NCBI GenBank assembly: GCA_961205875.1
Contig: OY540821.1
Location: forward strand, 12,090,001 to 12,154,000
From: Sialis fuliginosa
Lineage: Eukaryota > Arthropoda > Insecta > Megaloptera > Sialidae
Reading direction: 5' to 3'
Length of the DNA stretch: 64,000 nucleotides
In this document: piece after piece, positions 23,577 through 33,887 of the stretch
Numbering within the stretch: position 1 is the stretch's first letter
How the letters are laid out: every line of letters starts with the position of its first letter
The notes under the pieces: model-generated
What the model was told of the DNA's origin: nothing
Database searches by the model: none
Seen by the model: only the letters and a program-made list of their open reading frames with translations
Position numbers and translations under genes: made by a program

Positions 23577-24518
23577 TGTTGCCGTCGCTTTCGAATTTCG
23601 GAAGAACGAATACCAAATTTTAATCGCAAATGAAAGGTTAAAAATTATTTAGAAAAAGAAATATTTTTTAAAGATGAAAGATTTTTTTTCAAAGTTCGAA
23701 AAAAAATATAATGATTCGTTGGCCCACGTTTTTTTTATCTTAAATGTTTAGTAATTTGCAACATTATTTTTGAGAATTTTTTCAGCGAAAAAAAACGTGA
23801 CGTTCATGTTTAAAAAACTTTTTTTTTGTTTCAAACTGGAAAAAGCACTTCGAAAAATGGGGATACGCTATGCACTAATCACATTTTATGCGGTAGACAC
23901 AATTTTTGGTGTTCCTGACAATTGTTATGTTTTGCCATCGCTTTCGAGTTTCGAAAGGACAAATACCAAATTTTGGTCGAAAATGAAAGGTTAAAAATTA
24001 TTTAGAAAGGATTAAAAATTATTTAGCAAAAAGAAATATTCTTAAAAAAATGAAACCATTTTTTTTTTCAAAATTCGAAAAAAAATATAATGAAATGTTG
24101 GCCCACGATAATTTTTATTTTAAAAGTTTAGTAATTTGCTAAATTAATTTTGAGAATTTTTTCAGCGAAAAAAATCGTGACGTTCATGTTTAAAAAAACT
24201 TTTTTTTATTTTAAACTGGAAAAAAACTTCAAAAAAGAGAATTAATAATTTTTTGAGTATTTTTGTATAAAAGCACAATCTAAGACGAAAAAAATGATAT
24301 ATTAATTTTTGATATATCTGTGTTTTTCAAAAAGTTACAGGAATTTAAAAATTTTCGAAATAAAATTTTTAAATATTTATAACTTCTTACAGAGTTGAAA
24401 AAAAAATTTGAAAAAATTCATGAGTAATTATTTATATGGGTACTATAAAATATAAAATAATAAGCTAAATCAAAAATGGTCAGGGTCATGGGCTAGATGA
24501 TTTGGCATGGAATGCCCC
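23577..24518. repeat. Right terminal inverted repeat
   Basis: Reverse complement of the left arm from its outer end. It contains one full unit and the beginning of a second unit of the segment that is duplicated on the left (GCCGTCGCTTTCGAATTTCGG, 23581-23601). The arm ends GATGATTTGGCATGGAATGC plus CCC. Confidence 0.8.
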
Positions 24519-24522
24519 CTAT
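24519..24522. repeat. Right 4 bp target site duplication (CTAT)
   Basis: CTAT directly follows the right end of the 20451-24518 element and matches 20447-20450. Confidence 0.6.
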
Positions 24523-24644
24523 ATAGTGCACTTTTGACAATTTTTTTAACATAAAGAACCTAAGTATGTTAGGCAATAATTTGCAGTGTTTGAAAAATGT
24601 ATTTTATATATTTTTAAATACCAATGAAAAAAAAATTGGTCTGA

Positions 24645-25102
24645 CTGTGTCAGGATGCACAGTCGAGAGATTGACGTGACCCTTTCAGATATTGGTAATG
24701 GTATATTTTCCGATAGCTGCTGCTTCCAATGCTATGCGTCTTTTATATTTCATACTGGCATTTGCGCATGTTTTAAAACTGGTTAAACTCGTAGATGTAA
24801 TTGGGATCTATAATTTGAAACTAAAATCAGCTTGATAACTGCTCTGAGTGTCGATATATACTGAATGTAAATTTACACTAGCGCGTAAACCGAAGGCTGC
24901 GCATTTAACCCCACTTCACTGATACCACATTTCCGCAGGAGTGGTTCAGTGTTTAATTAGAATAATACCAAAATCATCCCAGTTGGACTTTCAGTTAATC
25001 AATGGTTTTAGATCACCCAAAAAATGTTACATCAAGTTTCTGAAATAACCCCCCCTCCCCCCGCTCCTAACAGTATCTGGCTGGCGTAAAACACTAGACG
25101 CT
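24645..25102 (-). repeat. Dispersed repeat family F, copy 1 (internally deleted)
   Basis: Matches 62465-63050 in order: AGGATGCACAGTCGAGAG, CCGATAGCTGCTG, AATGCTATGCGTCTTTTATA, GCTCTGAGTGTCGA, TGTAAATTTACACTA, AAATTACACTA-like spacer, ATGTTACATCAAGTTT, CAGTATCTGGCTGGCGT, AACACTAGAC. Compared with copy 2 it lacks about 90 bp between GATTGACGTGA and CCCTTTCAG. The reading direction of the family is probably minus, because copy 2 carries a minus-strand frame starting MKYKRRIALKRA. Confidence 0.75.
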
Positions 25103-25627
25103 ATATACATAAAAATGTATAAGAAATAACCTTTTATTACATTTTTATAAAAGTTTCGTTTTTTAATTATTTTTTAAAAGAATGGCAAGAGTAAAATTGT
25201 AAAATCTCATTAAACAACAAATAACAGTTCTACTAATAATTCATACAATGGCGACTGAAAAATGTATAATTGTAATAATATACATTGGCAGCTATTAATT
25301 AAAAACTATAAACTTGAACAAGTTCTATTTCTATTTCATATTTAACAGCATCTAGCTGCACAAATAATTCCCTGAAATAATTACCAACTTTGTTAACTGT
25401 ATCCATCAATGAATACGGGCATTGTAAGTTACTAGACAGAATATGTATATGGATTTATCAGAGGTGTGGGGTTAAACCCCATGAGACGAATATTTCATTT
25501 TACTAGACGAATGAATATAACCTTATAACCTTGTATTGCAATACATATATAAGTTTAAACTAATATACAATGGAAAGTCTGGAGCGTAACTATCATAAAC
25601 GTTGCACAATTTGAGGAAATTTGTTTT
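25103..25627. other. AT-rich spacer
   Basis: No element or gene recognised. A short TGGGGTTAAACCCCA near-palindrome lies near 25469. Confidence 0.4.
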
Positions 25628-25745
25628 CAATAATTTTTAGGGTTCCGTAGAAAACTAGGAATCCTTATAGTTTCGCTCTGTCCATCTGTCTGTCTACATA
25701 AAATTGATCTGAAATTGAATTGATGAAAGTACTACAGACTGAGTT
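25628..25745 (+). repeat. Lepidopteran 'AGGGTTCCGTA' repeat fragment
   Basis: TTTTTAGGGTTCCGTAGAAAA, GGAATCCTTATAGTTTCGCTC and TGTCCATCTGTCTGTCT are characteristic of a very common repeat in moth and butterfly genomes, in which '...GGTTCCGTA...GGAACCCTTATAG...TCGCTCTGTCCGTCTGTC' is repeated. The strongest single marker for the organism call. Confidence 0.65.
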
Positions 25746-26036
25746 TTATTTTATTTTTTAAAGAATATGGTTTCATCCATTTCAAATTAATTTAAAACAT
25801 ATAAAAAAATATTAACAGAAAAACACACAAAAAATTTCAATCATTTTTCCATTGACTGACCCAAGCTAGTACGAAAAAAGGATAGATGCATGCAAAATCT
25901 TACAATAATATTTTACGTTTTTGCATTTTATGTAAAGAGCAATTTTTCCCAATATTTTCAATCGAAATATTTTTATTTTATTAACATACCGAAAATAATA
26001 AATTACATCATATACTATTTTTGTAAATTTAAAGAT

Positions 26037-26135
26037 AGATCTTGGCTTCTGGGTACAAGCCATTCAACAGAGCTCTGAATATGTCCACTGTAAGATACAG
26101 TGAAACATAGAGCGATACAATTGACGTGACTTATT
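26037..26135 (+). repeat. Penelope-like terminal fragment with degenerate hammerhead-like core
   Basis: GATCTTGGCTTCTGGGT and CAACAGAGCTCTGAATATGTC match 33754-33820 with substitutions. Here the core reads CTGAATA, a short hairpin CACTGT/ACAGTG, then GAAAC (26075-26106). The CTGANGA position carries T for G, so it would not be expected to be active. The surrounding long inverted repeat of the 33.8 kb copy is absent. The open frames on both strands over 25866-26078 are not genes. Confidence 0.5.
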
Positions 26136-26744
26136 CTAAGAAGTCGATGTTGTGTTATTTATACCACATAGAACTGTTTTAAACTCAGAATCTATGAAAA
26201 CAAGTTAATTTAAACTATTAAAAATTAATTGTGTGATAATAATTCAACTAATTCTCTTTGTCTATGCAGTTTGAGTTTAGTTTTCGATTAACAAATTCTA
26301 GCTAAAACTATCTCCAATTTCACACTCCAACTTACGCTACTGCAAGTACGTAGTACATCTAGCTATATTACAATGTCTATAAATTATTGAACACTGGTAG
26401 AGTACATTATTATTGGGAAATTGAATATCTTATCGAAATTGCACTTCGGCATTAAACGTAGCGTATATACGTTAATAATTACATGAATTATTAATGCCAA
26501 TATTTGAAAGTATGTATTTGTATATACAATAATATACATACATACTATTCTTAATAATGCGGTATTTTTTTATTGTTGGTTAAAAGAGTTGAAACTTTAA
26601 TAGAAATATGGTGAATATTATGATTGAATAAATATAATTATTATAATAATAATAATCCTTTTATTTTAATCACTTAATGGTGTAAAATTGACAATTTAAA
26701 CGAAGGACCTCACACAAGTTAAAAAATGACCTGTTTTTTAACTG
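26136..26744. other. AT-rich spacer
   Basis: Includes TAA/ATA microsatellite-like sequence near 26630-26660. No gene or element boundary seen. Confidence 0.4.
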
Positions 26745-26900
26745 ACTTCAAAATAGAAAAAAATAAAACCGACTTAAAAAAAACCTGAAAATACTGAAAA
26801 GTATATAATAATTATAATAATTTAACAGTTTTTGAAGTCTATGCCAAGCCAACAAAAAAATAAAACCGACTTAGAAAACTGTTAAATTTAAATATTATAT
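26745..26900. repeat. CCGACTT-type repeat relic, two tandem fragments
   Basis: AACTGACTTCAAAATAGAAA, AAACCGACTTAAAAAAAACC and AAAACCGACTTAGAAAACTG are spaced over 150 bp. 'AACCGACTTC(A)n' tracts are abundant in Lepidoptera as parts of retroelement-derived repeats. Decayed. Confidence 0.5.
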
Positions 26901-27327
26901 TATTTTTTTGTAATCAAATTTATTTTTCTTAAAAAGTTTTTTTTTCAATGCCAAAGACTAGAAACTTTAATATATTTGTTAATAATTTTTTCCTGTTTTT
27001 TTTTTTTATACAACCAAATGCCATATGACTTTTTTTCAAAAAAAGAAATGTAAAAAAATCACAAATGTATTTTCCAAAACAACAAAAACGTTAATATCTC
27101 AAAATTATCTCTATGTGGGTTGATACATTAGTGCATAACAGTGTCCATAATTATAAGTCGTCATCACTTTTCGTGAAATGTGTAAATTTGACTAATAACT
27201 TTTGAACTAAATGTTACAATAGTTGGGGGTTTAATTTGTATTTAATACGTTCCAAATGTTTTGAAGAGACACATTTGTGAATAAATTAGACACCGGCGCG
27301 CGGTTCTGTGTTATTGGGGCGGTGAAA

Positions 27328-27883
27328 ATGGACATGATAGTGGTTTCTAAGATTAGTTTGCAGCAGACAGTTGGGATCCAGGTAAAGTGATATGAATATT
27401 ATGGTTACAGTGTGAACCAAAAGTTATTTACTAAAATTACCTATATTTTTATGTAGTAATATTTTAATTTTTGTTAAACATAAATTGATTGATTTAAAAA
27501 TACATTACACCTGTAAGAAATTAACGTTTAAAACTTTGATTCTTTTTTATGTATTCTTGAATCTCTTTTTATAGATAGAAAACAATTTAGGTTTGTTATA
27601 ATTATTTACTACTAGTTGTTACCCGCAACTTCGTCCACGTATACTTTGTATTTTTTTATCTAATCAATATTTAATATATAACAGACAGAGTTAACTTCGC
27701 ATTTATAATAATAGTACCTATGGAAATTAGATTTTTATTATCTATTTATTTACTATTATATTCTTGAACTGTTTATTTACTTATTTTTATTTTTTGTAGA
27801 ACTTTACGCAAGAATTTTGGAACAGATTGGGGATTACTACCGGATTTGTCGGTGCGGGTTTAGAAGATTTACAGTATGGTTAG
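27328..27883 (+). other. Possible two-exon mini-ORF, or decayed LTR-retroelement relic
   Basis: Exon 1 (27328-27381) starts at an ATG with a good context (GAAAATGG) and encodes MDMIVVSKISLQQTVGIQ, ending CAG|GTAAAG. Exon 2 (27800-27883) follows a strong acceptor (TTATTTTTTGTAG) in phase 0 and encodes 27 residues (NFTQEFWNRLGITTGFVG ... DLQYG) before TAG. The spliced product would be 45 residues. Upstream, the frame stays open from 27265 through a CpG-rich stretch. Against a host gene: the upstream frame reads VNKLDTGARFCVI, resembling a retropepsin DTGA site. FTQEFWNRLGI also resembles the FTSxFW..LGI region of Ty3/gypsy integrases. Both would be fragments, with most of pol missing. I cannot decide; no homologous small protein comes to mind. 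Confidence 0.3.
27610..27725 (+). repeat. Non-LTR tail fragment inside the putative intron
   Basis: GTTGTTACCCGCAACTTCGTCC, then AACAGACAGAGTTAACTTCGC and TTTATAATAATAGTACC: the head and tail of a common insect non-LTR-derived repeat ('ACCCGCGACTTCGTCCGCG ... ACAGACAGAGTTACTTTCGCATTTATAATATTAGTA'), with the middle deleted. Confidence 0.6.
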
Positions 27884-28924
27884 GATATAGATTTATACAC
27901 AAATATGGATTTACTCATAAATCTCTTAATACCTTATAATAATGATAATAATATACTATTATATAGATTGGTAGGCTCTGAACAATGAAAATATTATGAA
28001 TTATTTGAGCCTGTACATCGTTTCATGGGCAATCTATTGGTTATCTGTTTTCCGACTTAAAAAAAAACTACTGCAGCGATTATATTGCTTAAAAATGAAA
28101 GATCAAAGATATATATTTGTGATGTTGATGTAGTTAAACCAAAAATTTACAAGAGATAAAAGAACATGCAAAAAATTATAAAACAATTTAAAGAAATGAC
28201 TTCATTAGTTAAATTTTTACTCAATAAGAAAATTTGCTGAATAATGGTTTCGAAAAAAACGTGGATAATTTGTAATATAATTGTAATAATACTCAGGCCC
28301 TGAGAGAACTTCAATGGGGCCAGGGCCTTTTAAATTTAGTTTGAACTCGTATTATGTAAGAGTACACTTTTACGTTTACAATAGAGTACAATATGAAGTC
28401 CAAAAAACTATCTATTTAGACAAACCCATTAGTTGTCTATTGTAGAATCCACTACAGAATCTCACATATATGTGAAACTACTCAAATGACCAACACTTCG
28501 AATAATATTGAAGTTGTGAAAATATATAAAAAAGAAGCTCTCGGGCTGTTGGAAAATTTCACATTGAAATCACAAAATATGCGAATAAAAAAGCCAACAT
28601 ATCCCATTCATTCGGACACTCTTACATAAGCGACCCGATCCCTCACCTCTACATCGCCCACCTACTCTCTTTTTTACCGCCAAAGCCGCCCATTTCGTGA
28701 GACCGCCCACCCGCCTGCTGCCCGTTCTGAACGGCCAACATCTTGCCCATTTACTTTTTAGTTTTGCGGTGGTCAGATTGCTGTTTGACCGTTTCTTTGT
28801 ACAGGGTTGTATCGAGTATTGATTTTTTTTATGAAGTCAGTAAATAATAGAAATATTGTCAAAAATAGTTGTAGATACAAAGATACAAAAAAAAAATTAA
28901 GAGAAAAGTCTGATTTACAAATAA
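27884..28924. other. AT-rich, with one GC-richer patch
   Basis: 28610-28760 is C-rich (ACCGCCCACCCGCCTGCTGCCC) and looks like decayed low-complexity sequence. No open frame of interest was seen there. Confidence 0.4.
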
Positions 28925-29050
28925 AAAAAAAGTGTATTTGCATGCGCTGCGTAAATAGTTAACAATAAGTGAAAACAATGTTTAATAGTTTTATTACAGA
29001 TTAAATTTATCCCCGGTAACACAGGGTCTAATGCGCTTGTCTATAATAAA
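28925..29050 (-). repeat. Dispersed repeat family C, reverse fragment
   Basis: CATGCGCTGCGTAAATAGTTAACAATAAGTGAAAAC, then GATTAAATTTATCCCCGG and CACAGGGTCTAATGCGCTTG closely match 19105-19205. Only the head part is present. Confidence 0.7.
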
Positions 29051-30159
29051 AATAGCAAATTAACTTTCTAATTCTCTTATATTGTATAGGTTTAAACCAA
29101 AATTAGTCATTAATTACAAATGCCAAAAAAATATGTAAATTTAGTTTTCTTAATTAAAATTAGAATAAAGAAATGCAACGTTTAATTAAATGTCTTGCAA
29201 TCGATTCTAAAAAAATAACAGACTACAGACGTCTATGCTGATACTTTTTGTCTGTCGATTTTTCTAATTCAGTAATGACGTACAGGGAAAAAAACGTTGT
29301 ATGAAAATAGGCAAAAAAATGTTATTACTTCTATAAAGGAATATATAGATTACATAGTTCGTTATTTAATTAGTTTTTATTTACAAAAAAATCTAAAAGG
29401 ATTTGATTAAAATGAAACATTTTCAATAAAAAAAGTATAATCCACTTTTTGCAGTGGTTTAATTTTTACATATTTTTTATTGCTTTTTAAATAAATTTTT
29501 AACAAATTTCATTTTAAAGTATACGAACCTTTATAAACTCAGTTTTATTTATTATTATTTATTATTTTATGATATTATTAGAACAAGGATTTACATTTTT
29601 TTCTAAAAATTTTAATTTAAAATACGGAATTACCAAAAAATAAAAATTAATGGTTTTTATGCGAATTTAAAGAACCATATGTCGTAATGTCGTGTATTTT
29701 TATTTTTTAGAACAAAATTGTATAAAATTAAGATATAATTTATTTTATAAGGAATATATCATGTCATTCGTACTTAAAATTAAGAGTTTAAGCGAAAAAT
29801 GAATACTCCTACTCTTCACTTTTGAACTATTTATCTTGCTGAAAGTTTGTTAATTGCTAAGCAAGTTTTTTTTTGTATAGTTACGTTTTGTTTATTTTAT
29901 TTTTTGCCAAAAAAATACACTTCTTAATTAATATACACTTAATGTTAAGGGGGGAAGCCACTAACAAATAATCAGTTATTTAATATTAAGTGTGCGGAAT
30001 TCACTTTTTAACGTTATAAATTTAAAATATAAATAGATAATAAAAAACAGTCCCTTTTTAGATGTTATTTTATATGTAGATATATTCTACTTCCATTGTT
30101 TTATTATCACCTCAACAAAGTTGACCTATTTTAGTTAACTAAAATCCATAGGATATAAT
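29051..30159. other. Very AT-rich stretch, nothing recognised
   Basis: Only homopolymer-rich AT sequence and a TTATTA-type low-complexity run at 29535-29575. Confidence 0.45.
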
Positions 30160-30480
30160 TTAACAAATTACAAATCTTTTGGCAGGCGTGATACAATAAC
30201 TTGTTCTGAATAATCCCAAAGCTTCACCCCTGTACCAGAATTAAGCGACAGAGCTGGAGCGCGTTCGAAAGGGTTACTTGAGCGCTCGAGCGGTGGCACC
30301 AAGATCTGAAACGCAACCAGAATCCCGATATAGTCTAGGGGATGCAACATCCCCTGGGGAATCAATAAAACCACTAGCAGATGTGCCACATTATGTACTG
30401 TTTGTAGTTCGGTGTGTCTTAACACCCCCAGACGCTGTAATACGTACTACAGGTCTCCGCCGGTCTTAACAACACTTTAC
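30160..30480 (-). other. Unassigned GC-richer patch with overlapping ORFs
   Basis: A sharply bounded patch of about 320 bp with CpGs (GAGCGCGTTCG, GCGCTCGAGCGG, TCTCCGCCGGTC) inside very AT-rich DNA. The minus frame (85 codons) ends PALSLNSGTGVKLWDYSEQV ... SRLPKDL just at the AT-rich boundary. A 63-codon plus frame (PRSETQPESRYSLGDATSPG) overlaps it. Neither is recognised. Composition suggests either an old host exon or a fragment of a mobile element with different base use. No splice sites are convincing. Confidence 0.3.
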
Positions 30481-31004
30481 CCTCGTTTATACTTCTTTAT
30501 TTATATTTTTATAGATTAGGCTTCGTTTTGATTTTTTTGACTCTTTCTTTACAATGTTACTAATTTTATTTTGGTACTTTTACATTTAGTACTTTTCTTT
30601 TTTGGTTTGATTATTATTTTATTAAATATCTCATTTCAAATCAATAACATTTTGAGCATTATACATTATACAGATAAAGTTTGACAGTAAAAATATGCAA
30701 AAAAAATGTACTTTTTGTAAAAATCGTAAAAACGATAAATAAATCCTATCAAAAGGATATTAAAAAGTACAAGCACTAAAATAAAAAAAATAAAATAATT
30801 ATTATATTAATAGGACATATTTAATCATTTTAACTTTCTCATATGCTTCATTTTAAATATGAGACGTTCCGCGTTAAGCGGATCACAGCCAGGTATACAA
30901 ATTTTGTTGGGTTTAAAAACGACTTGAAAAAAAATCTAAAATTTAATTTAAAACACGAATAAAAGCCCTCAAAGTTTAAATAAATTCTAATGTGGTTTTC
31001 TCCC
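30481..31004. other. AT-rich spacer
   Basis: Nothing recognised apart from a CGTTCCGCGTTAAGCGGATC segment near 30865. Confidence 0.4.
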
Positions 31005-31137
31005 ATAAATTTCTATAAAATAAAAAGCTATCTTCCTGCCAAATTTCATTGAGATCGGTTCAGCGGTTTAGCCGTTAAAAGATAACAAACAGACAGACGG
31101 ACTTAGACATTTTGGCATTTATAATAGTGGATATGGA
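31005..31137 (+). repeat. Non-LTR retroelement-derived 3' tail
   Basis: GCCAAATTTCATTGAGATCGG, TTCAGCGGTTTAGCCGT, AACAAACAGACAGACGGAC and TTTATAATAGTGGATATGG form the standard 3' tail of a widespread insect non-LTR/SINE-type repeat. The same type occurs at 57855-58190 (more complete) and 59035-59200 (reverse). Confidence 0.75.
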
Positions 31138-31799
31138 TTAAATGCTATCATACTTATTAAATTGTGATGGATAATAATTTAGAAAAAAATTAATTTAATT
31201 CACGTACGTTAATAAAAAGCATAATAAATATAAACATATTTCAATTTCCGTCAATAATGACAAGTGCAAATCGAATCTTATTTTTGAGAAGGTAGTTTAT
31301 TCTTTGAATAACCGAAATAATACAGTTTTGTTGCGTCTCGACGTTTGATTCGGGTTTTTATATTCAACGACATATTCCCATCGTAAGTTTTTCGTTTGGA
31401 GCTTTTTTTATTGTTTAAAAAATATCTTGACTTGTTCACATAAAATCAGTTTGAAGTTTGAATACGAACGTTCTATAATGAGACACGATTTTGACTCTTT
31501 TTTGTTTGTATATCGATTGCCCTTTTGTATCGCTAAAAAGAAAAGTTTAATGAATTTAATTTACGTTTTCGAATAACTGATGAAACAAAATTCTTTGAAA
31601 AAGATGTACATATTCAGAGGTTATTAAAACTTTTTAATTTATTCATTTGTAAATTTTTTTTAACTTCAAATTCTTATTCTTATTTTCTACTTACTTCCGA
31701 ATATATTTTCAACAACAGTTTTGCAATAAAAAGAATTATTAAGGAACAATATTCAATGGTGCAGATTTTTGCTTGGATTTTTATTTAAAATGATAAAAT

Positions 31800-32080
31800 A
31801 TTGACATGTTTCGTGTCGTTTTTCTCGAGTTTTGCAACTGACAATATCGTCTCGTGAATATTGAAGCCATCTCGTCTAAGTATCGTTTCTTAAAAAAATT
31901 AAAACCGGTCTCGGCTAACATAACTCATATACATATTTTACTTCAAATATTGATTTAAGATTAATATCAAATATTTAACTCTTATTAATTAATGAAAATC
32001 ATTTAAAATACCTTTATATATATGAATAAAATAATCATTCAAAAAGCCCCAATCTCGTCTCGACTTTGATCTCGTTTTGT
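31800..32080. repeat. TCTCGTCT-rich repeat
   Basis: Repeated TCTCGTCT-type words (ATCGTCTCGTGA, CCATCTCGTCTAAG, CCGGTCTCGGC, AATCTCGTCTCGAC, ATCTCGTTTTG) over about 280 bp, matching the reverse-complement CGAGAC words at 48085-48190, 10480 and 3948. Probably fragments of one insect MITE-like family. Termini not defined. Confidence 0.45.
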
Positions 32081-32549
32081 ATTAATTATAATTAATGTAG
32101 TATTTATTCCAATTAAAAAGTTTTCTTTTGTTACATCTTAAGTACGTAATGATACAAAAAATAAAGTTAAAATATGTACCTATATAATTATATTCAATGA
32201 TTTTCTTCTGTAATTTAATCAAATGAATGTAGTTTTTGTTTCAAGTTATTTTAATATTTATTCAGTATTTGTTTTTCCTCGATATTATGATTGTCAATTT
32301 ATGAAAAAATCATAATAGATATATACAATACACATATATATATATAATATACATGCGATTCAACGATTGAACATGTACAATATCGAGTACAGTAGCAGGA
32401 CAAGAATAATTTAAATATTATATTTTTCCTACAAAGCAAAATTACCTTTTATATTTCATCTTGTTAAAATTTACAGGTATAACATAACATAACTATGAAA
32501 GATACATTGCAGGTTACCTCATAAATTGTTTATTTACTTTTATGTAATT

Positions 32550-32882
32550 ACTAGCTGTGCTCGCGGCTTCGCTCGCGTGGTTTACGGAATTATTGTTTAG
32601 GATTTAAAAAAAATATTGTTGAATTATTTTAGATCTTTTTATTCAACACAATTTTTCACTACATTATATTATTAATGATAAAGGCAGCGTATTGCTGGTG
32701 GCAAACTTTTTTCCGACTTGATTTACTATTATCGTCACTGCTTATTCCTTTTGTAACCTAACGTAACAAAATATATACGAAAACCTGGACAAAAAACATA
32801 ACTATGAATTAAAAAAAAAAAACAATGGTTCTCGAGTGATAAGCGCATTAACGGAGAGACAGACAGATAGACTTAACGTTTT
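32550..32882 (-). repeat. Dispersed repeat family A, reverse copy
   Basis: Begins ACTAGCTGTGCTCGCGGCTTCGCTCGCGTGG and continues through TATTCAACACAATTTTTCAC, GGCAGCGTATTGCTGG, GTCACTGCTTATTCCTTTTG and TCGAGTGATAAGCGCATTAACGG. These are the reverse complements, in reverse order, of the blocks at 53075-53370. The most complete copy of the family together with that one. Followed by a TA-rich tract. Confidence 0.75.
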
Positions 32883-33749
32883 ATATTATATATTATATAT
32901 AAATGTAATAATTCTTTTTTATAAACATTTATTGATATAATTATAAATAATAATCTATATAATTTATAAAACTAATACCATTTGTACTGCTAATCTGGAA
33001 CAATTGTTAGGTAAATTTTTGAAAAATCGCGATATATGTGTATTTTTATTTAAATTGAAGAATATTTGAAGTGAGCGTTGATGAGACAGTCACTCAGGAC
33101 TATTTGTCTAACCTAATTCTCGTGTTGTCTCGTGTGATAGGGTATCAAAATATTTATAATCATTCTACATATATTATTATATTTCACAGAAAACTAAGTT
33201 TTCATGTACGCCACTGTTACACGTAGCTCATCCTTATTGTTAATAATTCATCTTTTGCTCGCATAAAATCTCATAACGGAATCCTTGAAACATTTCAATT
33301 GCACTCCAAACTTCAGTTTTATTAATTTTTTTCATTAGCTATCTACGTTTCTTGTAGGTACCTTTATATAAGATATGATACGAGAATGTAATTGTTTGAA
33401 TATGTTGTTTGTATTGCAATTCAATTTCTCTATAATAAAATGGAATACCTTATATATACCTATCTTACCGAGCAATATCCAGTTCATTATTTTATAATTA
33501 CATTTACTTACTGTATGTCTACAAAATTGATGGAATTGTTATAAGTTAAGATAACTATTATTTCTGACGAAGGTATATATGTAATTCCATCAAAATCCGA
33601 ATTTTGAAAAAAGTCGACTTCACAATACCTACTTATTACTATATACATATATATTTCATATAAATGGGAATAAGAAAGTAAAGAAAAATGTAGTGTAGAA
33701 CGAATTTTTGTCCAGCGAGGCCCCACTGCAAATACGAACAGTAAACACA
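32883..33749. other. AT-rich spacer with an orphan GCCACTG end
   Basis: ACGCCACTGTTACAC at 33208 resembles the hAT-like end CAGTGGCGT in reverse; no partner found. Otherwise nothing. Confidence 0.4.
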
Positions 33750-33887
33750 ATATGGATCTTGGCTTCTGGGTGTAAGCCGCGTCGGTTTGGTCGTGTTATA
33801 TAGCAGAGCCCTGAAGATGTCTACTGCAATGTGTGACGAAACGTTGACCAATAACACGACTTACACCCAGAAGCCAAGATCCATATC
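33750..33887 (+). mobile_element. Penelope-like terminal unit: long hairpin around a hammerhead-like core
   Basis: A 27 bp exact inverted repeat (ATATGGATCTTGGCTTCTGG+GTGTAAG at 33750-33776; its complement at 33861-33887) plus a second 9 bp pair (33791-33799 with 33852-33860) encloses a loop with CTGAAGA (33811-33817) and GAAAC (33838-33842). A short GTC/GAC pairing lies between them. CTGANGA-stem-GAAA is the hammerhead ribozyme core, and such ribozymes are reported in Penelope-like element terminal repeats. The sequence after GAAAC (GTTGACC) does not make a clean short stem III, and there is one extra T before stem II, so activity is doubtful. No reverse transcriptase is adjacent. Confidence 0.5.

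Larger units (their letters stand above)
20451..24518 (-). mobile_element. 4.07 kb DNA transposon with long inverted repeats; candidate Sola-type, defective
   Basis: The termini GGGTTATTCCATGCCAAATC and, inverted, GGGGCATTCCATGCCAAATC are flanked by CTAT on both sides, as expected for a cut-and-paste element with a 4 bp target duplication. The inverted repeats run about 0.9-1.2 kb. The interior (21650-23560) carries a minus-strand transposase-like gene with a C-terminal block (HFFATSHGKGPCDGVGG) that I recall from a widespread uncharacterised animal transposon-protein family. The 4 bp duplication fits the Sola superfamily, which duplicates 4 bp, but I cannot confirm the superfamily. The coding region is broken by stops and an internal deletion, so this copy is non-autonomous. 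Confidence 0.75.
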
